From: CAWDLX01 sp046728155 | GTDB taxonomy: Bacteria; Actinomycetota; Actinomycetes; Mycobacteriales; Micromonosporaceae | Direction: 5' to 3' | NCBI GenBank assembly: GCA_046728155.1 | Contig: JBKPDY010000139.1 | Coordinates: 1 to 5,731, forward strand | DNA length: 5,731 bases | Shown here: piece by piece, positions 1 to 5,371 of the stretch | Layout: each line of letters starts with the position of its first letter | Position numbering within the stretch: the stretch's first letter is position 1 | Made by a program: the position numbers and the translations under genes | The notes under the pieces: model-generated | Told to the model about the DNA's origin: nothing | Databases searched by the model: none | What the model saw: only the letters and a program-made list of their open reading frames with translations

Positions 1-60
1 CAACCGACCCATCCCAGTCTCGTCGACGAGCTCCGCCACGGGAGCTACCGCAAGGTCTAA
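1..60 (+). CDS. 3' end of an unidentified protein (partial)
   Basis: Frame 1 is open from the first base of the window and ends at TAA (58-60), giving a 19-residue tail ending in DELRHGSYRKV. The frame uses GC-rich third positions (CCG, CTC, GTC, GAC, GAG, CTC, CGC, CAC, GGG, AGC, TAC), as expected for a real gene in this genome. The fragment is too short to assign a family. It lies 95 bases upstream of the NTF2-like start on the same strand, so the two could be co-transcribed. Chance openness over 19 codons in GC-rich DNA is quite possible, so this is a tentative call. Confidence 0.4.
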   Translation, partial: QPTHPSLVDELRHGSYRKV

Positions 61-141
61 GCGCTTCACCGACCGCCGCTGCCCACAGGGGGGTCAGACA
101 TCTGATGTTGGCGACCCCGGGTCCGCGCCCGCATTACGACG

Positions 142-147
142 AGAGGA
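142..147 (+). promoter_or_regulatory. Shine-Dalgarno AGAGGA fixing the start of the NTF2-like gene
   Basis: AGAGGA is followed by 8 bases and then ATG at 156. The in-frame ATG at 105 has no comparable site upstream, so 156 is the preferred start. Confidence 0.6.
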
Positions 148-155
148 CTAATCGC

Positions 156-521
156 ATGCCAGACGCCGAGGAACTGCTTCACAGCAACCTGCACGAGGTC
201 TTTTCCGAGCGGGATCCGGAACGCCGATGGGCGGCCATTGAGCGAACGTACGCGGAAGACGTGACGTTCATCGATACAGAAGGAGAATTTGTAGGGCGGC
301 AAGCGCTGAGCGCCCAGGCTCAGAAGGTTCTCGACGGCCCCCTGGCGGGCTTCGCGTTCGAGGAGGACGGGCCTCGGTACTTTGGCACTGACACCGCCGC
401 GCTGGCGTGGCGTGTCGGCCCGCCCGGTAGCCCGGTTGCCCGGGGGTTCGACATCCTCACGATCCGCGATGGCCGCGTGAGCACTTTGCGCACCTTGATC
501 ACACCTGGAGCGGATGCCTGA
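156..521 (+). CDS. NTF2-like / SnoaL-fold family protein
   Basis: This is a 121-residue protein, the usual size of a single NTF2-like (SnoaL-like) cone domain. The N-terminal helix region (EELLHSNLHEVFSERDPERR, about residues 4-23) leads into AIERTYAEDVTFID (about 28-41). That is the family's typical 'small helical N-terminus, then Y-x-x-D-V-x-F-x-D' layout. The C-terminal strand pair GFDILTIRDGRVSTLRTLI (about 97-115) matches the 'D-x-x-x-x-x-D-G-R-I' ending of these proteins. The domain binds small molecules or works as an isomerase, cyclase or dehydratase in some members, but most members including this one have no known substrate. No signal peptide or membrane segment is visible, so it is probably cytosolic. 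It is convergent with the acetyltransferase gene, leaving 46 bases between their ends. The fold assignment is fairly secure; the function is unknown. Confidence 0.75.
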   Translation: MPDAEELLHSNLHEVFSERDPERRWAAIERTYAEDVTFIDTEGEFVGRQALSAQAQKVLDGPLAGFAFEEDGPRYFGTDTAALAWRVGPPGSPVARGFDILTIRDGRVSTLRTLITPGADA

Positions 522-567
522 TCAGCCGCACGGTCCACCCTTACGACCGCACTCCGCCCGGTCACCG

Positions 568-1176
568 TCATGATGGCCGCAGGTCGAGTCGCATCACGAC
601 GCGGCGGGTGGTGGGGTGACTGACCTCGCGAAATCCGGCCGCGACGAATGTGTTGCGCGAACCGACGTTCATCTCGCCCCAGGACACGGTCTGCCCCGGC
701 TTGGGGAGCATCGGGTATCCCTCGACGGCCTTCGCGCAATGCGCTCGTGCGTACTCGACGGCCGCCGTCGTGAGCGGGCGCGTGAGGCCCTGTCCCCGGT
801 AACCGGGCCGGATCGCGAAGCAGACGATCGCCCAGACATCCGGGTCGTCCGGGTCCTCGGACCGGCCGGCCCACGGCACCGATGACCCGCGCAGCCGCCG
901 ATAGTTTGCCCGCAGCTCGACCGCGACCCAGCCAACCGGCTCGCCGTCCAGGTAGGCGACCATGCCGGTGGTGCCATCCGCCTCCAGGTGGCCGCAGTCC
1001 GTCTCCTCTCGTAGCCGGTGCGCCCGCTCCTCGACCGGCATGGCAAACCAGTCGTGATCGCCGAGCTTGATCCGCTGGCTTTGGCACTTCGCCGCACCGC
1101 CGCGGCCGAACACCGCCTGTATGTCGTCCCAGCTCGCCTCGTTGGCGGGGACCACGGACACATCGCTACCTGGCAT
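568..1176 (-). CDS. GNAT family N-acetyltransferase
   Basis: This is a 202-residue protein transferring an acetyl group from acetyl-CoA to an unidentified amine. The GNAT core begins with the β2-β3 hairpin TTGMVAYLDGEPVGWVAVEL (about residues 69-88). It continues through β4, VWAIVCFAIRPGYRGQG (114-130). The acetyl-CoA pyrophosphate loop is R127-G-Q-G130-L-T132, close to the consensus R/QxxGxG/A except that Thr replaces the last Gly/Ala. The following helix (TRPLTTAAVEYARAHCAKAVEGYP) and the late NVGSRNTFVAAGFREV stretch (about 171-186), with its conserved N-x-x-x-x-x-x-A-G-F signature, complete the fold. ATG at 1176 is the first possible start, because an in-frame TAG lies 12 bases upstream. 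A GGGGGAGGG purine tract lies about 15 bases before it, somewhat farther away than usual. It is single, convergent with the NTF2-like gene and has no visible partner. The family is secure; the substrate is unknown. Confidence 0.9.
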   Translation of the reverse strand: MPGSDVSVVPANEASWDDIQAVFGRGGAAKCQSQRIKLGDHDWFAMPVEERAHRLREETDCGHLEADGTTGMVAYLDGEPVGWVAVELRANYRRLRGSSVPWAGRSEDPDDPDVWAIVCFAIRPGYRGQGLTRPLTTAAVEYARAHCAKAVEGYPMLPKPGQTVSWGEMNVGSRNTFVAAGFREVSHPTTRRVVMRLDLRPS

Positions 1177-1404
1177 GTGTCGTGCCTAGCACCCTCCCCC
1201 GACACTCCGCCACGCGCGATCCGCAACCCGCACTGCTCGACGGTGCTGTGGTCATGGACCGTATCTTCCAGGGTCGTGAGACGCCCGATGCGCGGGCGTA
1301 GTCACTCATCCCTGAAGGAGTGGGGCCGTGTCAACCCCGTGGGTGGACTGTTGGTGATCGCTTTTGTACGCGTTCCCGGCTGGGTGCGGACAAACGCCGG
1401 TGAG

Positions 1405-1469
1405 GGGCCGGGGTCAAGGCTCGACCGTCAGGTCGACCCGCGCAGCGGGCGTGGCCTTGACGCCGGTCC
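1405..1469. repeat. Three-stem palindromic structure (three-way junction)
   Basis: The outer stem pairs 1405-1420 with 1454-1469. Its inner 8 bp, GTCAAGGC/GCCTTGAC, are perfect. The outer 8 are paired apart from one G·T wobble (1407/1467) and one G-G mismatch (1412/1462). Inside it are two perfect hairpins placed with no gap: TCGACC-GTCA-GGTCGA (1421-1436) and CCCGC-GCA-GCGGG (1437-1449). Only 1450-1453 are unpaired at the junction. A further possible pairing CGCCG/CGGCG (1461-1465 with 1474-1478) competes with the outer stem. The element is in DNA with no intact gene. It could be a structured RNA, a folded-DNA end of a mobile element, or a dispersed repeat of the genome; the sequence does not decide. 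Confidence 0.65.
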
Positions 1470-1756
1470 CGATCGGCGCAGAATCGTGGCGCCGGGAACG
1501 TGGGCGTGAGGTTGTGAGCGGCCGCGTTCTCCAGTGTCCGTAGTGGACGGTTGTAGCAGACCGGGGTCCCGGTTGCCTCTCATCCCTTCGCCGCCGGCGT
1601 GGGTGGCATGGAGTGGTGCGGCCGCAGCCAGGTCGGGGTCAATCAGTTGTGGTCGATCACGCCGCCGCAGTGGGGATCAGAGTGACTTCGACCGCGCGTC
1701 CTGGCTACGCCGGAGGGACGCTCACGCTGGTCGAGCCAGACAACGAACGTGTCCGT

Positions 1757-1868
1757 CGCGGGTATTTCCTGGACCGCCCGAAAGCCGGGGTCGCGGGCCC
1801 GCTGGCCGGCGGTGCTTGGCCAGCACGTCGATCTCGAACGTGAACGCCTCGATGAGCCGACCTACGGC
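1757..1868 (-). pseudogene. IS110-family transposase remnant, frameshifted
   Basis: On the minus strand, 1868-1812 reads AVGRLIEAFTFEIDVLAKH in one frame. After about 16 bases, 1795-1757 reads RDPGFRAVQEIPA in another frame. Together they resemble the segment of IS110-family transposases where a helix of the form 'LIxxLxxEIDxL' is followed by '(R)DPGYRAVQxIPGVGP', at the start of the C-terminal Transposase_20-type domain. The spacing between the two blocks is right for that family if a frameshift lies at about 1796-1811. The conserved GxGP after IP is not present, and neither the N-terminal DEDD catalytic domain nor the rest of the C-terminal domain can be followed, so this is a decayed fragment at best. 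The assignment rests on motif recall over about 32 residues and is tentative. Confidence 0.4.
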
Positions 1869-2452
1869 GTCGGCACTCGTGCAGGGATGTTGTGCCAGGT
1901 CGCTCGACTGCCTTTCGCCAGGCCAGTTCGGCGCCGAGGCATAGGGTCCGATGAGTTCCCGATGCGGGAGAGGTCGACACCGTCATGACGACGCATGTGG
2001 GTTCGAACCGCACGCCCGCCGAAATCGGGTATCGGGCAACGGATACAGCGCCTGCGAGCCATGCTGGCTGGTCTCGCTGAGTCTCACCGGAGACCGTCGT
2101 AGTTCGCTGTTCCGGGGGTGAACAGGAACGAGTAGATCTTGCACTTGGTACTTCGGTGGAGCTCACGGTGGACCGTGTGATTCGTAGCCTCGGTCAGCGG
2201 CCGGGGACCCATCGAGTCCGTCGCTGCACCGGTCACTCTGCCGGCCGCGAACGAGAGAGCGTGAACATGGTCGGCCGCGTTGCAGTCCGTAACTGCCGCG
2301 GATGACCACCCGGGGACTCGATTGCATCAGGTCGTCTACCGGTCCGCTCGGGCGATAAGTCCGCCCTGACCGATTGCCGGAGATGCGGTCGACTTGTCCA
2401 TCGGCGACGGCAAGGGCACCGCGCGGCCGACCCGACCAACCGCACGAACACC

Positions 2453-2465
2453 TACGATCTGCGGT
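2453..2465 (+). promoter_or_regulatory. Leaderless-type promoter (-10 TACGAT) of the TIR gene
   Basis: TACGAT (2453-2458) fits the actinobacterial -10 consensus TANNNT. It is followed by exactly 7 bases and then the ATG at 2466, which would place the transcription start on or next to the A of the start codon. No Shine-Dalgarno sequence lies between the box and the ATG, in agreement with a leaderless mRNA. No convincing -35 element is visible about 17-18 bases upstream. Confidence 0.5.
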
Positions 2466-3431
2466 ATGGCGAGACGGTACGCGTTCATTAGTTACTCTCG
2501 GGCCGACCGCATGTACGTCGAAGCCCTCGCCGCGTACCTCGGCAACAGTGGTACGTCGGTGTGGTTCGACTACGAGATTGCAACGGGCGACAGGTTCGAA
2601 GAGGTGATTCGCGAGCGCATTGACAACTCCGATGCATTCGTCATCGTTATGACGCCAGCGGCTGAACGGTCTGAATGGGTGGCCTTGGAAATTGCGAGAG
2701 CGAAGCAGAAAGGAAAGAAGATCTTGCCGCTGTTGCTAGCTGGTGAACCAATGTTCGTGCTCGGAACGTTGAACTACACTGATGTTACGACCGGCATCAT
2801 GCCTAACGCAGAATTTGTCGACGCTTTGACGGCATTACTCGACGCACCAAGAGAAGGTGTCCAAGTCGAAGGAATCGAAATCCGGCCGCCGTCCGGAGTC
2901 TTCGACTACCTCGCTCGCCACAGGCCTTCGAATACCAACGTCGAGACGGAGCTAAGAGTCTCCCGTCACGTTGCTAGCGATGTCGTCCACGAGATTCTTC
3001 TCGCGGCGGTACTGGTTGAGACGCTATACTCCTGGCCGGAAGGCACGATGTTCATCATCGAGTATGGGCCCGACGCGTACGTACAGGGCACATTCGGTGG
3101 CGACACTCTGATGACCGAGATCGGAAACGTCGAAGGTCCGCGGCTCGCTCAGGCCAAGCTTATGGGGTGGATAGATCCTACGGGTCCGGCCAAGGATGAC
3201 GAGGCATATGATTCCCGTACGATCTGGTGGGAGAATCCTGTTAAGGAGTGGAAATACACTCAGGAACCCCTTGCCAACGTCGCAGCGTTTGTAGCGCGAG
3301 GCGTGGAACGCGTACTCAATGTTGATCCGTCGGAAGGGTACTCGATCAAGATCTTTCACAACAATGACCCTGAGGCAGCGCTGAATCAGGCGCGAGACAG
3401 CCTTACTGCGCAACGCGGGTTCGAGAACTAG
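2466..3431 (+). CDS. TIR domain protein with a C-terminal TY-Chap/YbjN-like domain
   Basis: This is a 321-residue protein. Residues 1-125 are a bacterial TIR domain. Box 1 is AFISYSRADR (6-15). The αA/βB/BB-loop region is GTSVWFDYEIATGDRFEE (29-46). The βC strand is AFVIVMTP (57-64). SEWVALEIARAK (69-80) carries the WxxxE motif (W71, E75) whose Glu is catalytic in TIR NADases, and KKILPLLL (84-91) is the next strand. NAD+ hydrolysis or cyclic ADP-ribose-type signalling is therefore likely, though unproven here. Residues about 165-297 are a second globular region (YVQGTFGG, 205-212; LMGW, 232-235; WW, 254-255; VAAFVARGVERVLNV, 272-286). Its order resembles the TY-Chap/YbjN chaperone-like domains found beside actinobacterial conflict effectors; that match is my inference. 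No signal peptide or membrane helix is seen. The start at 2466 is chosen over the in-frame ATG at 2394 because TIR begins at once and a leaderless -10 box precedes it. A 120-base sample (2641-2760) is 52% GC against 75% in arsR (3841-3960), suggesting transfer. Confidence 0.88.
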   Translation: MARRYAFISYSRADRMYVEALAAYLGNSGTSVWFDYEIATGDRFEEVIRERIDNSDAFVIVMTPAAERSEWVALEIARAKQKGKKILPLLLAGEPMFVLGTLNYTDVTTGIMPNAEFVDALTALLDAPREGVQVEGIEIRPPSGVFDYLARHRPSNTNVETELRVSRHVASDVVHEILLAAVLVETLYSWPEGTMFIIEYGPDAYVQGTFGGDTLMTEIGNVEGPRLAQAKLMGWIDPTGPAKDDEAYDSRTIWWENPVKEWKYTQEPLANVAAFVARGVERVLNVDPSEGYSIKIFHNNDPEAALNQARDSLTAQRGFEN

Positions 3432-3580
3432 TCAACGATGACATCAGATTTACACGCACGACTTCTTCGTCCCGAAATAGGTCCGGTCTGCCGTCTGGCC
3501 TGCTGGTTGTTCCGTCTGTGCAGGTCACGGCGTTGGTGTGTGTTGGTTTGCGGCGGTCGCTCAAGCCCCTGGTCGCAAGA

Positions 3581-3606
3581 TCGTCTCCCAGAATTCTCCC
3601 AGACGA
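3581..3606. repeat. Short symmetric element TCGTCT…AGACGA around AGAATTCT
   Basis: TCGTCT (3581-3586) and AGACGA (3601-3606) are inverted copies placed symmetrically around the 8-bp palindrome AGAATTCT. A CCC spacer sits on each side and does not pair. TCTCCCAGA also occurs nearly twice in tandem. It could be a protein-binding site or chance. Confidence 0.3.
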
Positions 3607-3641
3607 AGATCCCTTCTCGGCGCTGTCGGCGGGGCAGGTGT

Positions 3642-3666
3642 ACGGAATCAGTCGTGTGTATTCCGT
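3642..3666. repeat. Inverted repeat ACGGAAT-N11-ATTCCGT
   Basis: A perfect 7-bp inverted repeat (3642-3648 and 3660-3666) with an 11-base spacer. The half-site centres are 18 bases apart, compatible with a dimeric regulator site. It could also form a weak hairpin. No U-tract follows, so a terminator is unlikely. Confidence 0.4.
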
Positions 3667-3784
3667 CCCGCGCCTGGTGGACGAGGTCGCGGCCGTTGGG
3701 CGCAAATGGTCCCGTGAGCCGGGATTGGGGAGCCGATCTTGGCATCGGGAAGATCAACGGTGCACATGCTGCGGCATCTGTACC

Positions 3785-3820
3785 TTGACGGTTACGTAAC
3801 CATCACGCTACATTCACGCT
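3785..3820 (+). promoter_or_regulatory. Promoter of the arsR unit, leaderless, with operator between the boxes
   Basis: The -35 box is TTGACG (3785-3790) and the -10 box is TACATT (3809-3814), separated by 18 bases. Six bases later comes the GTG start at 3821, so the transcript would begin at or next to the start codon, with no room for a Shine-Dalgarno. The palindrome at 3790-3801 lies in the spacer. Confidence 0.65.
3790..3801. promoter_or_regulatory. Perfect 12-bp palindrome, probable ArsR operator
   Basis: GGTTACGTAACC is a perfect 12-bp palindrome immediately downstream of the -35 box and upstream of the -10 box of the arsR promoter. A dimeric winged-helix repressor bound here would block RNA polymerase. 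Its position supports autorepression by the ArsR protein encoded 20 bases downstream; binding itself is inferred. Confidence 0.6.
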
Positions 3821-4147
3821 GTGGAAGCTGTTCTGCGGGCGCTCGCGGACGAAAGCCGGCGGACCATGTTGGACACACTGTCCCGCGGCCCGGTCACCGC
3901 CGGCGAGCTGGCAGCGCTGCTGCCGATCGCCCGGCCAGGGGTGTCGCGGCACCTCCGGGTGCTGCGGGAGGCAGGGCTGGTCGAGGTTCGCCAGGAAGCG
4001 CAGCGGCGGATCTACAGCCTGCGCCCCCAGCCGCTCGCCGAGATCGATGAATGGCTTGCCAGGTACCGGGCCTTGTGGGAACACCGGCTCGACGCCCTGC
4101 ACACCGAGATAGTCAGGGGAAAACGCGAACGAAGGAGCACCAGATGA
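3821..4147 (+). CDS. ArsR-family winged-helix transcriptional regulator
   Basis: This is a 108-residue, single-domain, dimeric DNA-binding protein. ALADESRRTMLDTLSRGPVT (7-26) is the conserved first-helix region ('ALadptRRxiLdxL'). Helix-turn-helix: AGELAALLPIARPGVSRHLRVL (27-48) with the recognition helix PGVSRHLRVLREAG. The wing is LVEVRQEAQRRIYSL (53-67). The C-terminal helix follows (AEIDEWLARYRALWEHRLDALH, about 73-94). There is no Cys residue, so the thiolate metal-binding sites of ArsR/SmtB-type metal sensors are absent. This matches the subgroup commonly found beside SRPBCC/AHSA1 genes, whose inducers are mostly unknown. The GTG start is chosen because the domain begins at once and a leaderless promoter ends directly before it. 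The stop overlaps the next start (ATGA, 4144-4147), so the two genes are translationally coupled. It probably represses its own unit through the palindrome at 3790-3801. Confidence 0.9.
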   Translation: MEAVLRALADESRRTMLDTLSRGPVTAGELAALLPIARPGVSRHLRVLREAGLVEVRQEAQRRIYSLRPQPLAEIDEWLARYRALWEHRLDALHTEIVRGKRERRSTR

Positions 4148-4770
4148 CCGGCAACGCGCGTCCTGCTACCCCCATCCTGGGCAGCCTGCGATCGGCAGAC
4201 GGCAACGGCGTCGTGCGAATCGAGGACCGCTACGACACCGATATCGAGGACCTGTGGTCAGCACTCACCGATCCCGGCCGCCTGGCCCGCTGGTACGGCC
4301 AGGTGGAAGGCGACCTGCGCCCCGGCGGAGAGTTCCACCTATACATTGAGTCCAATGACTTGGACGGCACCGGGCGCGTGGAAGCGTGCGAGCCCCCGCG
4401 GCGGCTGCTGGTGACGACCAGGGAGACGGACGAGTCCTGGCGCAGGGGTCGCGGCGCGCCACCGTTCGACCAGACCATTGAGGCGACGCTGACCGCCCAC
4501 GGCGACCACACCGTCCTGGTCATCGAGGTCCAGGGCATGCCGCTGGACAAGATCGCCTTCTATGGGGCCGGCTGGCAAATCCACGCCGAAAGTCTCGCCG
4601 CCTACCTCGCCGGGCGTGAGTGCGGCGACATCGAGGCTCGGTGGGACGAGCTCGTCCCTTCCTATCAGGAGCTGGCGGCCAAGGAGGAGGAGAGCAATGA
4701 GTCGGCGAGTCGTACGCACTCTTCAGCAGATCGCGAGTCGGCGCCGCGAGATGCCGGTCGCCAAAATTGA
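4144..4770 (+). CDS. SRPBCC / AHSA1-like domain protein
   Basis: This is a 208-residue protein with a START/Bet v 1-like fold. VVRIEDRYDTDIEDLWSALT (23-42), DPGRLARWYGQ (43-53) and LRPGGEFHLYI (about 58-68) are the diagnostic AHSA1 sequence: β1, the helix with conserved W38, then 'dP.rlarWyg' and 'l.pGGef.l.i'. GTGRVEACEPPRRLLVTTRE (about 75-94) and the long C-terminal helix WQIHAESLAAYLAG follow. The family binds hydrophobic ligands in a deep cavity; no specific ligand is indicated here, and it is probably cytosolic. The start at 4144 is set by GAAGGAG (4131-4137), 6 bases upstream, and by the ATGA overlap with arsR. The core ends near ELVPSYQELAAKEEE. The last 25 or so residues (SNESASRTHSSADRES…) are low-complexity and overlap the DUF899 frame by 74 bases, so the C-terminus may have been extended by an indel. 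Confidence 0.88.
   Translation: MTGNARPATPILGSLRSADGNGVVRIEDRYDTDIEDLWSALTDPGRLARWYGQVEGDLRPGGEFHLYIESNDLDGTGRVEACEPPRRLLVTTRETDESWRRGRGAPPFDQTIEATLTAHGDHTVLVIEVQGMPLDKIAFYGAGWQIHAESLAAYLAGRECGDIEARWDELVPSYQELAAKEEESNESASRTHSSADRESAPRDAGRQN
4681..4690 (+). promoter_or_regulatory. Strong Shine-Dalgarno of the DUF899 gene
   Basis: AAGGAGGAGG is followed by 6 bases (AGAGCA) and then ATG at 4697. It lies inside the SRPBCC coding region and fixes the start of the downstream gene. Confidence 0.65.
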
Positions 4771-5324
4771 GAAGGACTACGCCTTCGAGGGCTCGGACGG
4801 CGAGGCCACTCTGCTGGAGCTCTTCGAAGGCCACCCAGCTGATCGTGCAGCACTTTATGTTCGAACCGGCCTAGGACGAGGGCTGTCCGGTCTGCCCCTA
4901 CCACGCCGACAGCATCGGCCACCTGGCCCACCTGCATGCCCGCAATACCTCGTTCGCGGCGGTATCCCGAGCGCCGATCAGCACTATCGAGCCATTCCGG
5001 CAGCGGATGGGCTGGACCTTTCCGTGGTATTCGTCGCACGGCAGCGACTTCAACTACGACTTCCACGTGACGCTCGACGAGCGTGTCACGCCCATCGAAT
5101 ACAACTTTCGGACCGCGCAGGAGCTGGTCGACGTGGGCGAGCCCTACTTCGCCCGGCCCGGCGAGCAGGGCGGCGTCAGCGTCTTCTTCCGGGACGGCGA
5201 CGCCGTGCTGAACACCTGGTCGGGCTACGGCCCAATCATCGCCTTGTTGTGCGGGCCCGACATCCGCCTCGACCTGACGCCGCTGGGCCGACAGGACGTG
5301 CTACACCACGACAAGTATTCGTAG
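4697..5324 (+). pseudogene. DUF899 thioredoxin-like family gene, broken by a frameshift and an amber codon
   Basis: The frame from ATG 4697 reads PVAKIEKDYAFEGSDGEATL and LLELFEGH, the conserved start of the DUF899 domain, up to 4834. The match then continues in another frame from 4836 (QLIVQHFMFEPA), meets TAG at 4872-4874, and runs on as DEGCPVCPYHADSIGHLAHL, GWTFPWYSSHGSDFNYDFHV, GVSVFFRDGDAVLNTW and LDLTPLGRQDVL to the stop at 5322-5324. The CPVC motif is the CxxC site of this thioredoxin-like family, whose function is unknown. At the amber codon the family has Trp ('FxPxWDEGC'), so a TGG to TAG change is likely. The frame change at 4832-4837 fits one extra C or two lost bases. The N-terminal 20 or so residues do not match the usual opening ('SxEEWxAARxxLLxxEKEL…') and the total of about 208 codons is short for the family, so the 5' end is damaged too. 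Third in the unit after arsR and SRPBCC. The C-terminal ORF from ATG 5007 is unlikely to be a real gene. Confidence 0.85.
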
Positions 5325-5371
5325 ATTCCTGGCGCGGCCAGCCACCGTCCTGCCCGGTCTGACCGACGCCA

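Larger units (their letters stand above)
1177..2452. other. Gene-poor region with mobile-element traces
   Basis: No open frame in these 1.3 kb gives a recognisable intact protein on either strand. The longer open frames are rich in Arg, Pro and Ser and change phase often, as expected of chance frames in GC-rich DNA. What can be supported is a frameshifted IS110-like transposase scrap (about 1757-1868, minus), a three-stem palindromic structure (1405-1469), and a small inverted repeat GGTCTC/GAGACC (2070-2075 and 2090-2095). I see nothing definable in 2100-2440. The region separates the acetyltransferase from the lower-GC TIR gene and probably records old insertions and deletions. Confidence 0.6.
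3432..3780. other. Intergenic region without a recognisable gene
   Basis: Open frames exist on both strands here, but none has a plausible start with a ribosome site or a recognisable domain. Their predicted proteins are Arg/Ser/Cys/Trp-rich, which is typical of chance frames. The region holds two short inverted repeats (3581-3606 and 3642-3666). No clear terminator with a U-tract follows the TIR stop codon. Confidence 0.6.

Noticed and set aside
105..155. Upstream ATG extending the NTF2-like protein by 17 residues
   Set aside because: No ribosome-binding site precedes 105, the extra residues do not belong to the fold, and AGAGGA is well placed for ATG 156.
320..1087. 255-codon minus-strand open frame overlapping the NTF2-like and GNAT genes
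   Set aside because: It is a different frame over the GNAT gene and runs antisense through the NTF2-like gene. Its product is Arg/Gly/Pro-rich with no domain, while both other frames encode recognisable proteins.
1018..1509. 163-codon plus-strand open frame
   Set aside because: Its first part is antisense to GNAT and the rest crosses the palindromic structure. No domain or ribosome-binding site is seen.
1613..1843. Plus-strand frame with protein-like stretch VVDHAAAVGIRVTSTARPGY
   Set aside because: Its third positions are acceptable and it could be real coding, but there is no start signal or recognisable family, and the opposite strand shows a better (still weak) IS110 match.
2070..2095. 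Inverted repeat GGTCTC/GAGACC as a terminator or IS end
   Set aside because: Only 6 bp with a 14-base loop and no T-tract, no associated gene end and no matching partner copy were seen.
1705..2166. 153-codon minus-strand open frame
   Set aside because: Low-complexity Ser/Thr/Arg-rich product with no ribosome-binding site. The transposase-like motifs lie in the other minus frames.
2394..2465. Upstream ATG extending the TIR protein by 24 residues
   Set aside because: The extension is a Thr/Arg/Pro-rich non-domain sequence, has no Shine-Dalgarno, and contains the probable -10 box of the gene.
3428..3799. Several 90-116-codon open frames on both strands after the TIR gene
   Set aside because: They overlap each other, have no ribosome sites and no domain signatures, and have Arg/Trp/Cys-rich compositions typical of chance frames.
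5007..5324. Separate gene starting at ATG 5007
   Set aside because: It is the C-terminal half of the DUF899 domain. The homology continues upstream of this ATG through the amber codon, and no ribosome site precedes it.
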